Source: Bacillus sp. (in: firmicutes) (GTDB lineage: Bacteria; Bacillota; Bacilli; Bacillales; Cytobacillaceae). Taken from it: 61,011 nt of DNA. The stretch is taken from NCBI GenBank assembly GCA_031177865.1, contig JAPSKD010000004.1, positions 1-61,011 on the forward strand, read 5' to 3'. Positions 35,950-43,952 of this stretch are shown piece after piece. Below the pieces are notes generated by a model. The model was not told the DNA's origin. It worked only from the letters and a program-made list of their open reading frames with translations, and made no database searches. Both the position numbers and the translations under genes were made by a program. How positions within the stretch are numbered: the stretch's first letter is position 1; every line of letters begins with the position of its first letter.

Positions 35950-36214
35950 AGAAGTGCTATATAAGCTTATGGAGTACACCAATGAGCAGGTTGTTATAAA
36001 TTGGTATGAGGATGAACAATTAACCGAACGTAATGGGTTCTTTTTTTCAAGCTTACGAGTCGAGGATAATACTCTCCTTTTCATAAAAGAAAATGAAGTG
36101 AAACAAACGATATCACTAGAAAACTATCAAACCATTGAAATCCTACCCGATTTTCGTGACTATTTTCAATTAATAAATAGAACAGGCACATTACAAATCT
36201 ATTTTCCACACTAA
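35924..36214 (+). CDS. unknown protein overlapping the CGCGG gene
   Basis: A frame of about 96 residues from ATG 35924 (MFFASGKNKEVLYKLMEYTN), preceded by GGTGGT and overlapping the CGCGG gene's end by 26 bases in another frame; a start at ATG 35970 is also possible. The interior is charged and beta-rich with no motif I recognise. The tight overlap suggests translational coupling with the upstream gene. A good terminator follows directly, which supports the frame being real. Confidence 0.6.
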   Translation: MFFASGKNKEVLYKLMEYTNEQVVINWYEDEQLTERNGFFFSSLRVEDNTLLFIKENEVKQTISLENYQTIEILPDFRDYFQLINRTGTLQIYFPH

Positions 36215-36244
36215 AAAATACTCAGGAGTGCTGAGTATTTTTTT
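36214..36244 (+). terminator. rho-independent terminator
   Basis: AAAAATACTCAG pairs with CTGAGTATTTTT around GAGTG, then T7. It ends the CGCGG unit. Confidence 0.88.
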
Positions 36245-36356
36245 AGCTTCAAAATTATTTCACAAACCGAAAGTTTCGTTAATGAAAATATTCTGCAATT
36301 GTGATACTATAAATCTATTAAAAAAACAAGTATATTTTTAGGAGATGGAAAAAATC

Positions 36357-37565
36357 ATGCCGAATTGGCAACGAAATTTATGGGTTCTTTGGATTGGTGT
36401 CTTTTTTACCGCTTCAGGGTTTTCAATGGTTATCCCGTTTTTACCGATCTTTCTGTTAGAAATCGGGGTACACGACCACACTGAATTATGGTCAGGGCTA
36501 ATCTATGGGGCTGCCTTTTTTGCAGGTGCATTTGCGACACCGTTTTGGGGAAGAGTTGCCGACAAATATGGACGTAAACCAATGATTGTACGGGCTGGCT
36601 TTGCCCTTTTTCTTGTTTATACGTTAATGGCATTTGTTACAAATCCTTATCAAATCTTAGGCCTACGTATCATGCAAGGTTTATTAAGTGGGTTTATCCC
36701 GGGCTCGATCGCACTCGTCGGGACAAACACTCCAACAAAAAATGTTGGGTATGCGCTCTCCATGATTTCATCTGCAGCAGCAACCGGGATGATTATTGGG
36801 CCTCTCTTGGGTGGCGGTTTAGCTGAACTCTGGGGTAATCGCTGGGCCTTTGCAAGCGCGGGAATCATTGTCTTATTGGCAACCATTTTAATTATCTTAT
36901 TCGTAAAAGAAGAAAACTTCAAAGCGAACAAAGAAAAAGGTTCCGTTATTAAGGATTTTAAAATCGCAATCGACAATCGTCCTTTCTTCCTTGTATTGAT
37001 TCTGACCTTAATGGTAAGTTGCTCTACAATGATTATTGACCCGATTCTACCACTATACATCGCTGATATCGCAAGTCACTCAAGTTATACAACATTACTG
37101 ACCGGTTTTATAATTGCATTACCTGGTCTTGCGAGTGCATTGTTTGCACCTGTGTGGGGAAAATGGGCGGACAAAGTAGGTTTCAATAGGATTTTATTCA
37201 TTGGGCTATTAGGCGCTGGAATTGGCACATTAGCTCAGATTGTCTTTACCCAAATCTGGGGCTTCTCAATTATTCGTTTCATCTATGGAGTCTTCTTCTG
37301 TGCGATCTTCCCTGCTTTAAATGGACTTATCGTCAAAATTACGCCTGAAGATTTCCGAGGCAGAGCTTTCAGCCTAAGTCAAACTGCAAATCAAATTGGA
37401 GGTATGATTGGCCCGCTTATCGGAGGGGTATTAGGAGGCCTATTTCCTACACAAATGCTCTTCACCGTGACAGGAATATTGCTCTTAGTTGCACTGGCTA
37501 CAGCTTACTTAAATGGGGACCAACGAAAACACGTGTTGAAACGAGGGGTACTGGCTAAGAAATAG
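36357..37565 (+). CDS. MFS multidrug efflux transporter (PmrA/NorA type)
   Basis: A 402-residue, 12-helix major facilitator. GRVADKYGRKPMIVRAG is the loop 2-3 motif A, and SMISSAAATGMIIGPLLGG is the antiporter motif C in helix 5, which marks it as a drug:proton antiporter; closest in memory to PmrA/NorA-like pumps. ATG 36357 is chosen because AGGAGATGG lies eight bases upstream; the 36345 ATG is inside that site. It is a single gene with its own terminator. Confidence 0.9.
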   Translation: MPNWQRNLWVLWIGVFFTASGFSMVIPFLPIFLLEIGVHDHTELWSGLIYGAAFFAGAFATPFWGRVADKYGRKPMIVRAGFALFLVYTLMAFVTNPYQILGLRIMQGLLSGFIPGSIALVGTNTPTKNVGYALSMISSAAATGMIIGPLLGGGLAELWGNRWAFASAGIIVLLATILIILFVKEENFKANKEKGSVIKDFKIAIDNRPFFLVLILTLMVSCSTMIIDPILPLYIADIASHSSYTTLLTGFIIALPGLASALFAPVWGKWADKVGFNRILFIGLLGAGIGTLAQIVFTQIWGFSIIRFIYGVFFCAIFPALNGLIVKITPEDFRGRAFSLSQTANQIGGMIGPLIGGVLGGLFPTQMLFTVTGILLLVALATAYLNGDQRKHVLKRGVLAKK

Positions 37566-37582
37566 AATAGATTCATATAGAC

Positions 37583-37612
37583 AAACGCTCAGAAGTCTCT
37601 GAGCGTTTCTTT
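37583..37612. terminator. bidirectional terminator (MFS / methyltransferase)
   Basis: AAACGCTCAGA pairs with TCTGAGCGTTT around AGTC, followed by CTTTTA; the methyltransferase stop lies within it. Confidence 0.85.
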
Positions 37613-38383
37613 TATCTTAATTGCTCGTGTAGCAACAAATGTTTTAATATACTTATCTAATATTCTTTTTCCACCAAAATCATCTTCATAAAAACCTGAA
37701 ATAACAAACCCAGCATCAATTTGCCCTTGAATTTGGTCTTCCAACGTGTGGGCAAATTCGATTGTTTGATTTGAATTGATATAATCTTGTACTTCATCCT
37801 TTGGTAAATAATCCAGGGTTGAAGATGGTATAGGATGCTTAACATCTAGAATTCCTTTATTTTCTTGATTTTCATCAAAGATCCAGAGTAAAGGATTCGT
37901 AAACCCAGCAATCAAAATACCATTGTTTATTAAAACTCTGGATGCTTCTTTCCAGACAGGGCGTACATCTTTAACAAATAAATTAGAAACAGGGTGAACG
38001 ATTATATCAAAGTATTCATCTTCAAATTCACTAAGGTCAGACATGTCACCTTGTACTGTTTTTAAGGTTAACCCTTCACGTTTTGCTACCTTTTCATCTT
38101 GTTCTAATTGTTTTTTAGATAGATCAAAAACGGTTACGTCTGCTCCAGCTGCGGCTAAGACTGACCCTTGTTGTCCCCCACCTGAAGCTAAGCAAAGAAT
38201 TTTCAATCCATCTAACGATTTCGGAAACCAGTGTCTAGGAACTGATTTTTCAGTTGTAACGATAATTTCCCACTCGCCAGTTTTACTCTTTTCGATTACT
38301 TCACTACTCACAGATTGAGTATATCTAGAACCATCTTCTACCTTCTTATCCCAAGCATTTCTGTTATGCTGAGCTATGTCCAC
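37589..38383 (-). CDS. class I SAM-dependent methyltransferase
   Basis: 264 residues with the Rossmann-like methyltransferase core. Motif I is LCLASGGGQQGSVLAAAGA (about 62-80), motif II VTVFDLS, and VQGDMSDLSEF the acidic adenine-binding step. The N-terminal HNRNAWDK is typical of small-molecule methyltransferases in Bacilli. The substrate is unknown. The upstream AGGAGGAATT before ATG 38383 supports the start. Single gene. Confidence 0.87.
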   Translation of the reverse strand: MDIAQHNRNAWDKKVEDGSRYTQSVSSEVIEKSKTGEWEIIVTTEKSVPRHWFPKSLDGLKILCLASGGGQQGSVLAAAGADVTVFDLSKKQLEQDEKVAKREGLTLKTVQGDMSDLSEFEDEYFDIIVHPVSNLFVKDVRPVWKEASRVLINNGILIAGFTNPLLWIFDENQENKGILDVKHPIPSSTLDYLPKDEVQDYINSNQTIEFAHTLEDQIQGQIDAGFVISGFYEDDFGGKRILDKYIKTFVATRAIKIKETLRDF

Positions 38384-38409
38384 AGTAATTCCTCCTACCC
38401 TTCAACAAA

Positions 38410-38452
38410 TTAAAAGTGCTTACTCCTACAAAAAATCAAACTAGGAATAAGC
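38410..38452 (-). terminator. terminator of the nitronate monooxygenase gene
   Basis: GTGCTTACTCCTA pairs with TAGGAATAAGCAC (one mismatch) across a 14-nt loop; on the minus strand TTTTAATTTG follows. Confidence 0.75.
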
Positions 38453-38472
38453 ACCACACTAAATTTATCTCA

Positions 38473-39447
38473 CTAAGCAAATACTTGACTTGCCTTCAAT
38501 AAATTTTCTCTTGCCTCTATATATTCGTGATGGAGTTTATCAACAAACTTACCAGCACTTGTCACTTCATTAATCGCACCAATGCCTTGACCACTTCCCC
38601 AAATATCCTTCCAAGCCTTTGATTTCCCTTCTCCGCCAAAATTCATTTTTGAAGGGTCACTTTCAGGAAGATTTTCAGGATCTAAGCCTGCTGCACGAAT
38701 GGATGGTGCTAGATAGTTTCCATGAACTCCGGTAAATAAATTACTGTACACAACGTCATCCGAACTACAATCAACGATGGCTTGCTTATAGTCTTCTGCT
38801 GCTCGTGCCTCATGTGTTGCAATAAATGGTGAACCGATATATGCAAAATCTGCTCCCATAGCTTGAGCCGCTAATATAGACTTCCCGGTTGCAATGGATC
38901 CTGCTAAAGCTAAGGGACCATCAAACCACTGACGTATTTCCTGAACTAAAGCAAATGGACTCTTGCTTCCTGCATGCCCTCCTGCACCTGAAGCGACGGC
39001 AATTAGGCCATCTGCCCCCTTATCAATTGCCTTATGGGCGAATTTATTATTGATGATGTCATGTAAAACAATTCCCCCATAACTATGAGCTGCTACATTC
39101 ACCTCTTCACGAGCTCCTAGAGAAGTTATAATAATCGGTACCTTGTATTTCACACAGAGCTCCATGTCCTGTTCAAGCCGATTGTTTGACCTATGTACGA
39201 TTTGATTAATAGCAAATGGAGCTGCTGGGCGGTCAGGATTTTTCGCATTGTAATCAGCTAGTGTCTCAGTTATCTCTGCCAACCATTCATCCAGTTGTGA
39301 GGCTGGTCTAGCGTTTAGTGCAGGCATCGACCCTACAATCCCTGCTTTGCATTGTTCAATCACAAGCTTTGGATTACTAATGATGAACATTGGTGAACCG
39401 ATAACAGGAATCCTTAAGGATTTCAGGATAGATGGAATATTCGACAT
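38473..39447 (-). CDS. nitronate monooxygenase family flavoprotein
   Basis: A 324-residue TIM-barrel FMN enzyme of the 2-nitropropane dioxygenase family. The N-terminal LRIPVIGSPMFIISNP and the phosphate-binding ASGAGGHAGSKSPF, with its active-site His, are diagnostic. It oxidises nitronates; many members act on propionate-3-nitronate. ATG 39447 has GGGGGAAG upstream and is preferred to the open frame at 39468. Single gene with a terminator. Confidence 0.9.
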   Translation of the reverse strand: MSNIPSILKSLRIPVIGSPMFIISNPKLVIEQCKAGIVGSMPALNARPASQLDEWLAEITETLADYNAKNPDRPAAPFAINQIVHRSNNRLEQDMELCVKYKVPIIITSLGAREEVNVAAHSYGGIVLHDIINNKFAHKAIDKGADGLIAVASGAGGHAGSKSPFALVQEIRQWFDGPLALAGSIATGKSILAAQAMGADFAYIGSPFIATHEARAAEDYKQAIVDCSSDDVVYSNLFTGVHGNYLAPSIRAAGLDPENLPESDPSKMNFGGEGKSKAWKDIWGSGQGIGAINEVTSAGKFVDKLHHEYIEARENLLKASQVFA

Positions 39448-39701
39448 ATTTACTTCCCCCAATTTCAAAACATATTTACTTGCATTTGAAAATAAATCAT
39501 GCTGAATCAGAGAAGGACAGGTTGTCTGTATTCAAATTTAGGTAATCGCTTTCAATCATCCTTCTATTTAGTAATACTATATTCATAGGGTTATAGTCAA
39601 ATAATTCTCTAAAATTTTAAAATATCCTTTTTACACTAACCAATACCTTCTTTTTGGAATAATTTATCCTAAAAGGGATTTGATATGTTGAAGGTGAAAA
39701 A

Positions 39702-39986
39702 ATGGATCTCAATTTAAAATTTTATATTAGGCAGGATGCGTTTATTTTAATACCTGTTCTTTATTTCATTGGGCTTATCCTTAAAGATACTCCTTTCATT
39801 CCACAGTGGACCCACAGATGGATTCAATTAGGATTCGCCACCATCGCCTGCCTTCTTTACTATGGCTTCATTATTCAATCCGTTGTGCAGGCTATCCTTG
39901 TCACAGGTGCAACCATGATCTCCGAAGACCTTATCAAAAACACACTCCACGGAATCTCCTCTGTTAGGGATAAAAACGATGAGTAA
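39702..39986 (+). CDS. holin-like small membrane protein
   Basis: A 94-residue protein with three hydrophobic segments (about 13-30, 42-60 and 62-80). The start DLNLKFYIRQDAFILIPVLY and the VQAILVTGATM block recall a phage holin family of Bacillus phages (PF16079-like, from memory). No other phage gene surrounds it, so it is a domesticated or stand-alone relative. ATG 39702 lies after GAAGGTG. Its role, for instance in lysis or as a membrane partner, is unknown. Confidence 0.55.
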   Translation: MDLNLKFYIRQDAFILIPVLYFIGLILKDTPFIPQWTHRWIQLGFATIACLLYYGFIIQSVVQAILVTGATMISEDLIKNTLHGISSVRDKNDE

Positions 39987-40034
39987 TTAGCTAATCTCGG
40001 GGACTTTATTCTTGGTCCCCAAAGGTGATATCCT

Positions 40035-40225
40035 TTGACCTTTTCCTATTTTATCCAAAACCTATGCCCTTAATTGGTCTTTACGCTATAATTTATTCCA
40101 TATTTATCCAATATTCATACCATATTTCATCTTTATGCTATGACCTTTTCCGGTTTCATCCAAAACCTACACCATATCCGGCCGTTACGCTATTACATTT
40201 TCCTTTTTTATCCAAATTCCTTATT
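40035..40225. repeat. 52-bp tandem degenerate repeat array, four units
   Basis: ATCCAAAA-type anchors at 40053, 40106, 40158 and 40210 recur every 52-53 bp, each preceded by ATGACCTTTTCC-like and followed by CCTA-CCATAT-like words, ending TTACGCTAT. It is the same family as 11770-11915, and fills most of the gap between two genes. Confidence 0.8.
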
Positions 40226-40251
40226 ATAAACACGTTCTCCATTCCACATAA

Positions 40252-40281
40252 AAAAGCGCTGATTCAAGACCAACGCTCCAT
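40252..40281 (-). terminator. possible terminator of the yrhO-like gene
   Basis: AGCGCTG and CAACGCT can pair (one G-T) across a 14-nt loop, with six T on the minus strand after it. It is a weak stem but correctly placed after the 40289 stop. Confidence 0.5.
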
Positions 40282-40288
40282 ACCCATT

Positions 40289-41113
40289 TTACTTCACATA
40301 ATGCTTTTTGAAATCAGAGTGGATTGAAAATTTGTGACGTAGGTCAATCAGGTTTTTGCCAAAGCTTTCTTCAAGAATATCACGATGCTTGTTTAACAGC
40401 TCCATCAAATATAAATCATGAATGATGACCTCTGTTATTGGCATAACTAGTCCTACATGCATCGTCCATGCTGCGCGACTATCTTTACCTAAAGACACGA
40501 TTCCAGCTACGACCTCTGAATCATCGCCACTGTATACGAGCCATCTTCCACCATATTCGTCAGTAATATCAAGGCTCATGTCATGCAAATACAAATTGGC
40601 AAAGTCAGATTCAACCTCTCCATACGCAACAATCGTAACATTGACACCTCTTTTGGCAGCAGCCCTTAAATCCCCTGCTAATACCTCATACTCCTCTTTC
40701 CATACTTCTAACAAAATCCGTTGGTTAGCTGATTCGATACATGTCCGCACTTTATCCAGAATTTCTGTATCCCCTGTGATATTCCAAATATTTTCACGGT
40801 CATGAACTGAGCGCTCAAAGTTTTCGAAAAACTTCTCTGCCTTATCAAAATTTTCCTCTGCCTTCTTACGACGGTGACGAATCAATTCCTTGGCAGGTAC
40901 CGGCGTGTATTGTGGTGTATTACCTGGACTAACCAATATATCCCCACGCATGACCAGATTGTCCAATACCTCATAAATTTTCGAACGAGGTACACCAGAA
41001 TTTTTTGCAACCGCATAGCCTGTTAATGGTGATTCTTCCAATAAGCTCAAATATGCCTTCGCCTCATACTCTGTAAACTGTAAATTCTTTAATGTATCAA
41101 AAATATTATCCAA
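40289..41113 (-). CDS. yrhO: TrmB family transcriptional regulator (YrhO-like)
   Basis: 274 residues: an N-terminal winged helix (LQFTEYEAKAYLSLLEESPL, then VPRSKIYEVLDNLVMRG, about 9-65) and a C-terminal TrmB/phospholipase-D-like sensing domain (about 115-255). It is divergent from a LysE-type exporter, the same arrangement as B. subtilis yrhO/yrhP. It probably represses that exporter; two matching palindromes lie between the genes. The ligand is unknown. RBS GGAGG lies just upstream of ATG 41113. Confidence 0.87.
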   Translation of the reverse strand: MDNIFDTLKNLQFTEYEAKAYLSLLEESPLTGYAVAKNSGVPRSKIYEVLDNLVMRGDILVSPGNTPQYTPVPAKELIRHRRKKAEENFDKAEKFFENFERSVHDRENIWNITGDTEILDKVRTCIESANQRILLEVWKEEYEVLAGDLRAAAKRGVNVTIVAYGEVESDFANLYLHDMSLDITDEYGGRWLVYSGDDSEVVAGIVSLGKDSRAAWTMHVGLVMPITEVIIHDLYLMELLNKHRDILEESFGKNLIDLRHKFSIHSDFKKHYVK

Positions 41114-41131
41114 TTTCGTTCCTCCACCGAA

Positions 41132-41232
41132 TAGTCGCTACCTTTGTAACTAATATATTAACAAAAAGTATTGATGCATTCCAATCATATCTGCTACAAT
41201 ATTTTTGAAAGTAGTTACTGTAGTAGTCACTA
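41132..41232. promoter_or_regulatory. twin 21-bp operators and yrhP promoter
   Basis: Site 1 is TAGTCGCT-N5-TGTAACTA (41132-41152); site 2 is TAGTTACT-N5-AGTCACTA (41212-41232). Both fit TAGTNRCT-N5-WGTNACTA, with centres 80 bp apart. A promoter TTGATG (41171) - 18 bp - TACAAT (41195) reads toward the exporter, placing site 2 just after the -10 and site 1 near the regulator's own start. Binding by the TrmB regulator is inference. Confidence 0.65.
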
Positions 41233-41257
41233 AAACCAACATGGAGGTCTACAGATA

Positions 41258-41887
41258 ATGGATAACCTAATTGCCTACTTACCAATCGCAGCTATGATGG
41301 TTATAATTCCCGGAGTGGACACGATGTTAATCATCAAAAACACACTTACATACGGTCCAAAAGCTGGTCGCTATACCCTACTTGGAACGTCTATGGGACT
41401 TGCTTTTTGGACACTTATTGCCGTTCTTGGTTTATCGGTTGTAATTGCGAAGTCAGTGTTTTTGTTTAGTTTTATTAAATATGCAGGTGCTGCCTTCTTA
41501 ATCTATCTGGGAATCAAAAGCTTCTTCACCAAAAGCTCCTTGTCATTGAATGAGCTTCAAGAACAAGCAAAGAATCAAGTTACACCTACAAAAAAACATC
41601 ATAAGGAATCATTTTTGCAAGGGTTGCTTAGTAACATACTTAATCCAAAGACCGTTCTCGTATATATCACAATCATGCCACAGTTTATTGATTTGAACGA
41701 GAACATAAACCAACAATTAATCATAATGGGCCTTATTATGTCCGTCCTTGCCATTGTCTGGTTTTTACTCCTCGTATCAATCCTTGATTACGCAAAAAAA
41801 TGGTTCAATAATCCCAAATTCAATAAAGTATTCCAAAAATCAACCGGTTTAATCCTAGTCGGCTTTGGCATTAAAACCGGAATCTAA
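41258..41887 (+). CDS. yrhP: LysE/RhtB family amino acid exporter (YrhP-like)
   Basis: A 209-residue, six-helix exporter. The N-terminal PGVDTMLIIKNTLTYGPKAG is the conserved RhtB start motif, and LSNILNPKTVLVYITIMPQF the central one. Family members export amino acids or analogues such as homoserine, threonine or toxic derivatives. It is divergent from its likely TrmB-type repressor, with the palindromes in between. RBS TGGAGG. A clear terminator follows. Confidence 0.88.
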   Translation: MDNLIAYLPIAAMMVIIPGVDTMLIIKNTLTYGPKAGRYTLLGTSMGLAFWTLIAVLGLSVVIAKSVFLFSFIKYAGAAFLIYLGIKSFFTKSSLSLNELQEQAKNQVTPTKKHHKESFLQGLLSNILNPKTVLVYITIMPQFIDLNENINQQLIIMGLIMSVLAIVWFLLLVSILDYAKKWFNNPKFNKVFQKSTGLILVGFGIKTGI

Positions 41888-41897
41888 TACCTAACAT

Positions 41898-41927
41898 AAA
41901 TCCGTTCATCCATTGAACAGATTTTTT
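41898..41927 (+). terminator. rho-independent terminator after yrhP
   Basis: AAATC-C-GTTCA pairs with TGAAC-A-GATTT, followed by TTTTTT. Confidence 0.82.
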
Positions 41928-42026
41928 CATATTTAAAATAGCCTGTTGTTACACAGAATCCCAAGCCCACACCGCATACTGTCACCTTACATATATATAA
42001 AAAGGTGACAAAGGTGAGGTGATAAA

Positions 42027-43022
42027 ATGACAGAGAAAGGATTTAATATACTAATATCCGTAATCATCGGGTTCCTTTTATGCTGTGCGGTGTTTTTCTA
42101 TGTAACTGAGGACAAAGCAAAACCCGTAACATCGAATCCAACGACCGTAGCACCGACAACTCCCACTCCTTCCAATACAGATAAGAAAAAACCACCATCG
42201 GCAGATAGCCAGGAACAACAAAATCAAGACAAGAATAATGAAACTGAAAAGCAAACAGATTCAAAAAAACAAAGTGAAAAAGATAAGCAAAAAGAAGATA
42301 AAGAAAAAGAAAAACAAAACAATGAAGAACAGAACAACAATGAAAAAGCAAAGCCTAGCGATGAACTCCCAGAGATTGTTTGGGGAATTGATTCTGCAAG
42401 TGAAACGACAAAAGATTTTTATGCTTGCGTAAAAGAGAATTTTGGTGACCCCGTCGTATTTGGTCGTTACCTTGGCGAGCGCGAAGGAATCTCAGTAGGT
42501 CTTACAGCTGAACAAGTGGAGATTATCCATGCTGAAGGTGACTTTATTCTACCAATCTACAATCATTTTAATGATGCAACAGGTTATGACAATGGAGTCG
42601 CGCACGCAAAAGAAGCAATTAAACTTGCTGGTGAAATTGGCATCCCAGAAGGAGTTGCTATATTTGCAGATATTGAACCAACCTACCCAGTAGATTCTGA
42701 GTTTATTAAGGGCTGGTTTGAGACAGTAGAAGGATCACCTTATAAATCTGGAATTTATGGCGTATTTGACCCTGAACAAGCTTTGTTCAAAGCCTATCAA
42801 GAAGCCGGAAAAAGCAACGGCGCCATCCTTGAACAGAACTATATTTGGACAGCTGCCCCTAGCGTCGGAATAACAGCAGCAGCAAAAGCACCAAAATATA
42901 ATCCGAGTGCTCCAGAAGGATCACTAGCATGGGGCTGGCAATACGGATTAGACTCTGAAACTTGTAACATTGACACAAACCTATTCAAACGTGAACTAGT
43001 CGATGTCTTGTGGAAACCTTAA
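42027..43022 (+). CDS. membrane-anchored DUF1906 (GH25-like) protein
   Basis: 331 residues. One N-terminal membrane helix (about 8-26) is followed by a long charged K/E/Q-rich linker (about 38-115, resembling a coiled or disordered stalk), then a C-terminal DUF1906 domain (about 118-331) of the glycoside-hydrolase-like TIM-barrel type (WGIDSASE, FGRYLGER, AIFADIEPTYP). The conserved acidic residues in ADIE favour an active enzyme facing the wall. ATG 42027 has AGGTGAGGTG upstream. It would be extracellular, cell-wall directed; the substrate is unknown. Confidence 0.82.
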   Translation: MTEKGFNILISVIIGFLLCCAVFFYVTEDKAKPVTSNPTTVAPTTPTPSNTDKKKPPSADSQEQQNQDKNNETEKQTDSKKQSEKDKQKEDKEKEKQNNEEQNNNEKAKPSDELPEIVWGIDSASETTKDFYACVKENFGDPVVFGRYLGEREGISVGLTAEQVEIIHAEGDFILPIYNHFNDATGYDNGVAHAKEAIKLAGEIGIPEGVAIFADIEPTYPVDSEFIKGWFETVEGSPYKSGIYGVFDPEQALFKAYQEAGKSNGAILEQNYIWTAAPSVGITAAAKAPKYNPSAPEGSLAWGWQYGLDSETCNIDTNLFKRELVDVLWKP

Positions 43023-43038
43023 GAAAATGAGTAACATG

Positions 43039-43075
43039 AAAAAAGAAGCATGAGTTTTCCTCTTATGCTTCTTTT
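43039..43075. terminator. bidirectional terminator (DUF1906 / AIM24)
   Basis: AAAAGAAGCAT pairs with ATGCTTCTTTT, with A and T runs on both sides. Confidence 0.82.
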
Positions 43076-43081
43076 CGTATA

Positions 43082-43777
43082 TCAGTTATTCGATTGCTGC
43101 ATATAAACCTCTTCATACGGCTGGACAATGACAAAGCCATCTCCCTCAAATCTCATTTGAATCGATTCGCCACTTCCACGACCTACAAATGTTTTAAATG
43201 AAATATCCGTTTGGAACTCAGGGTGAAGATTTCCAGACCAAGCAACTGTCGCATTTGGATCTGTAATAACTGGTTTTCCTGGCGTTACCCGCAATGTGAG
43301 TGGCTCATAATGAGTTGTAATCGCAAGCATTCCACTCCCCTCACAGCGAACATTGAACAATCCACCAGCCATCATACCCGCTACCCGCTTCATTAGCTTT
43401 ATTTCATGCTTCAAGGATGGTTCAAAGGCAAGAAGATCATTCCCATTTACATAGATTGATTCGTTCTGTAGCTGAAGAATGATAATTTTTTTCCCGCTGT
43501 CGGCCAAGTATAGTTTCCCTTGCCCATTTGCTTTCATTAATGATGTCCCTTCACCTGTTAACGCTTTCTTAAACATACTCCCAAGGCCATGCTCCAGGAT
43601 TCCTTCTCTTTCATACTTGATTTTTCCGTTATAGGCAACCATTGACCCTGCTTTTGCCCAAATCATCCCATTCAAATTTACTTCAAGCATTCTAGGTTTC
43701 TCTAACTCAAACAATCCTTCACCTTTGTCTTCTTGCTCTGTGTTTTTTATAAATTCAGCAATTGAATATTTACTCAT
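43082..43777 (-). CDS. AIM24 family protein
   Basis: About 231 residues of the AIM24/TIGR00266-like beta-rich family (LEVNLNGMIWAKAGSMVAYN, GGLFNVRCEGSGMLAI, VWSGNLHPEFQTDISF-like strands), whose bacterial role is unclear; often near membrane or stress genes. ATG 43777 is used (AAAGGATG upstream); the frame is open to GTG 43786. Single gene, divergent from the chromate operon. Confidence 0.83.
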   Translation of the reverse strand: MSKYSIAEFIKNTEQEDKGEGLFELEKPRMLEVNLNGMIWAKAGSMVAYNGKIKYEREGILEHGLGSMFKKALTGEGTSLMKANGQGKLYLADSGKKIIILQLQNESIYVNGNDLLAFEPSLKHEIKLMKRVAGMMAGGLFNVRCEGSGMLAITTHYEPLTLRVTPGKPVITDPNATVAWSGNLHPEFQTDISFKTFVGRGSGESIQMRFEGDGFVIVQPYEEVYMQQSNN

Positions 43778-43861
43778 ATCCCCCACATCCTTTCGTTAGT
43801 TTGTTATACGTATAGACTAGGAAAAGGTTTCATATTGTTAAGGTTTTGTAAATTTTCAGTT

Positions 43862-43932
43862 TTGACTTTAGGTATCTTTTTTTGTATGCTATAATTCCGA
43901 TATCGGTTTTCGATATTGGTTTTCTATATCAA
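43862..43932 (+). promoter_or_regulatory. padR-chrA promoter with repeated operator half-sites
   Basis: TTGACT (43862-43867) with 17 bp to TATGCT (43885), or the extended -10 TGCTATAAT (43887-43895). Directly after come CCGATATCGG (43897-43906, perfect palindrome), CGATATTGG (43911-43919) and CTATATCAA, evenly spaced by TTTT. These look like a PadR-type operator covering the start of transcription; protein identity is inference. Confidence 0.7.
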
Positions 43933-43952
43933 CCTGATTGGTGGTAACTAAA

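Noticed and set aside
35878-36084. Minus-strand frame opposite the CGCGG unit
   Set aside because: Antisense shadow without ribosome site; the plus-strand genes have start signals and a terminator.
39702-43022. Prophage or lysis cassette (holin-like gene plus DUF1906 hydrolase)
   Set aside because: The two genes are 2 kb apart with chromosomal genes (yrhO/yrhP) between them; no integrase, terminase or structural genes.
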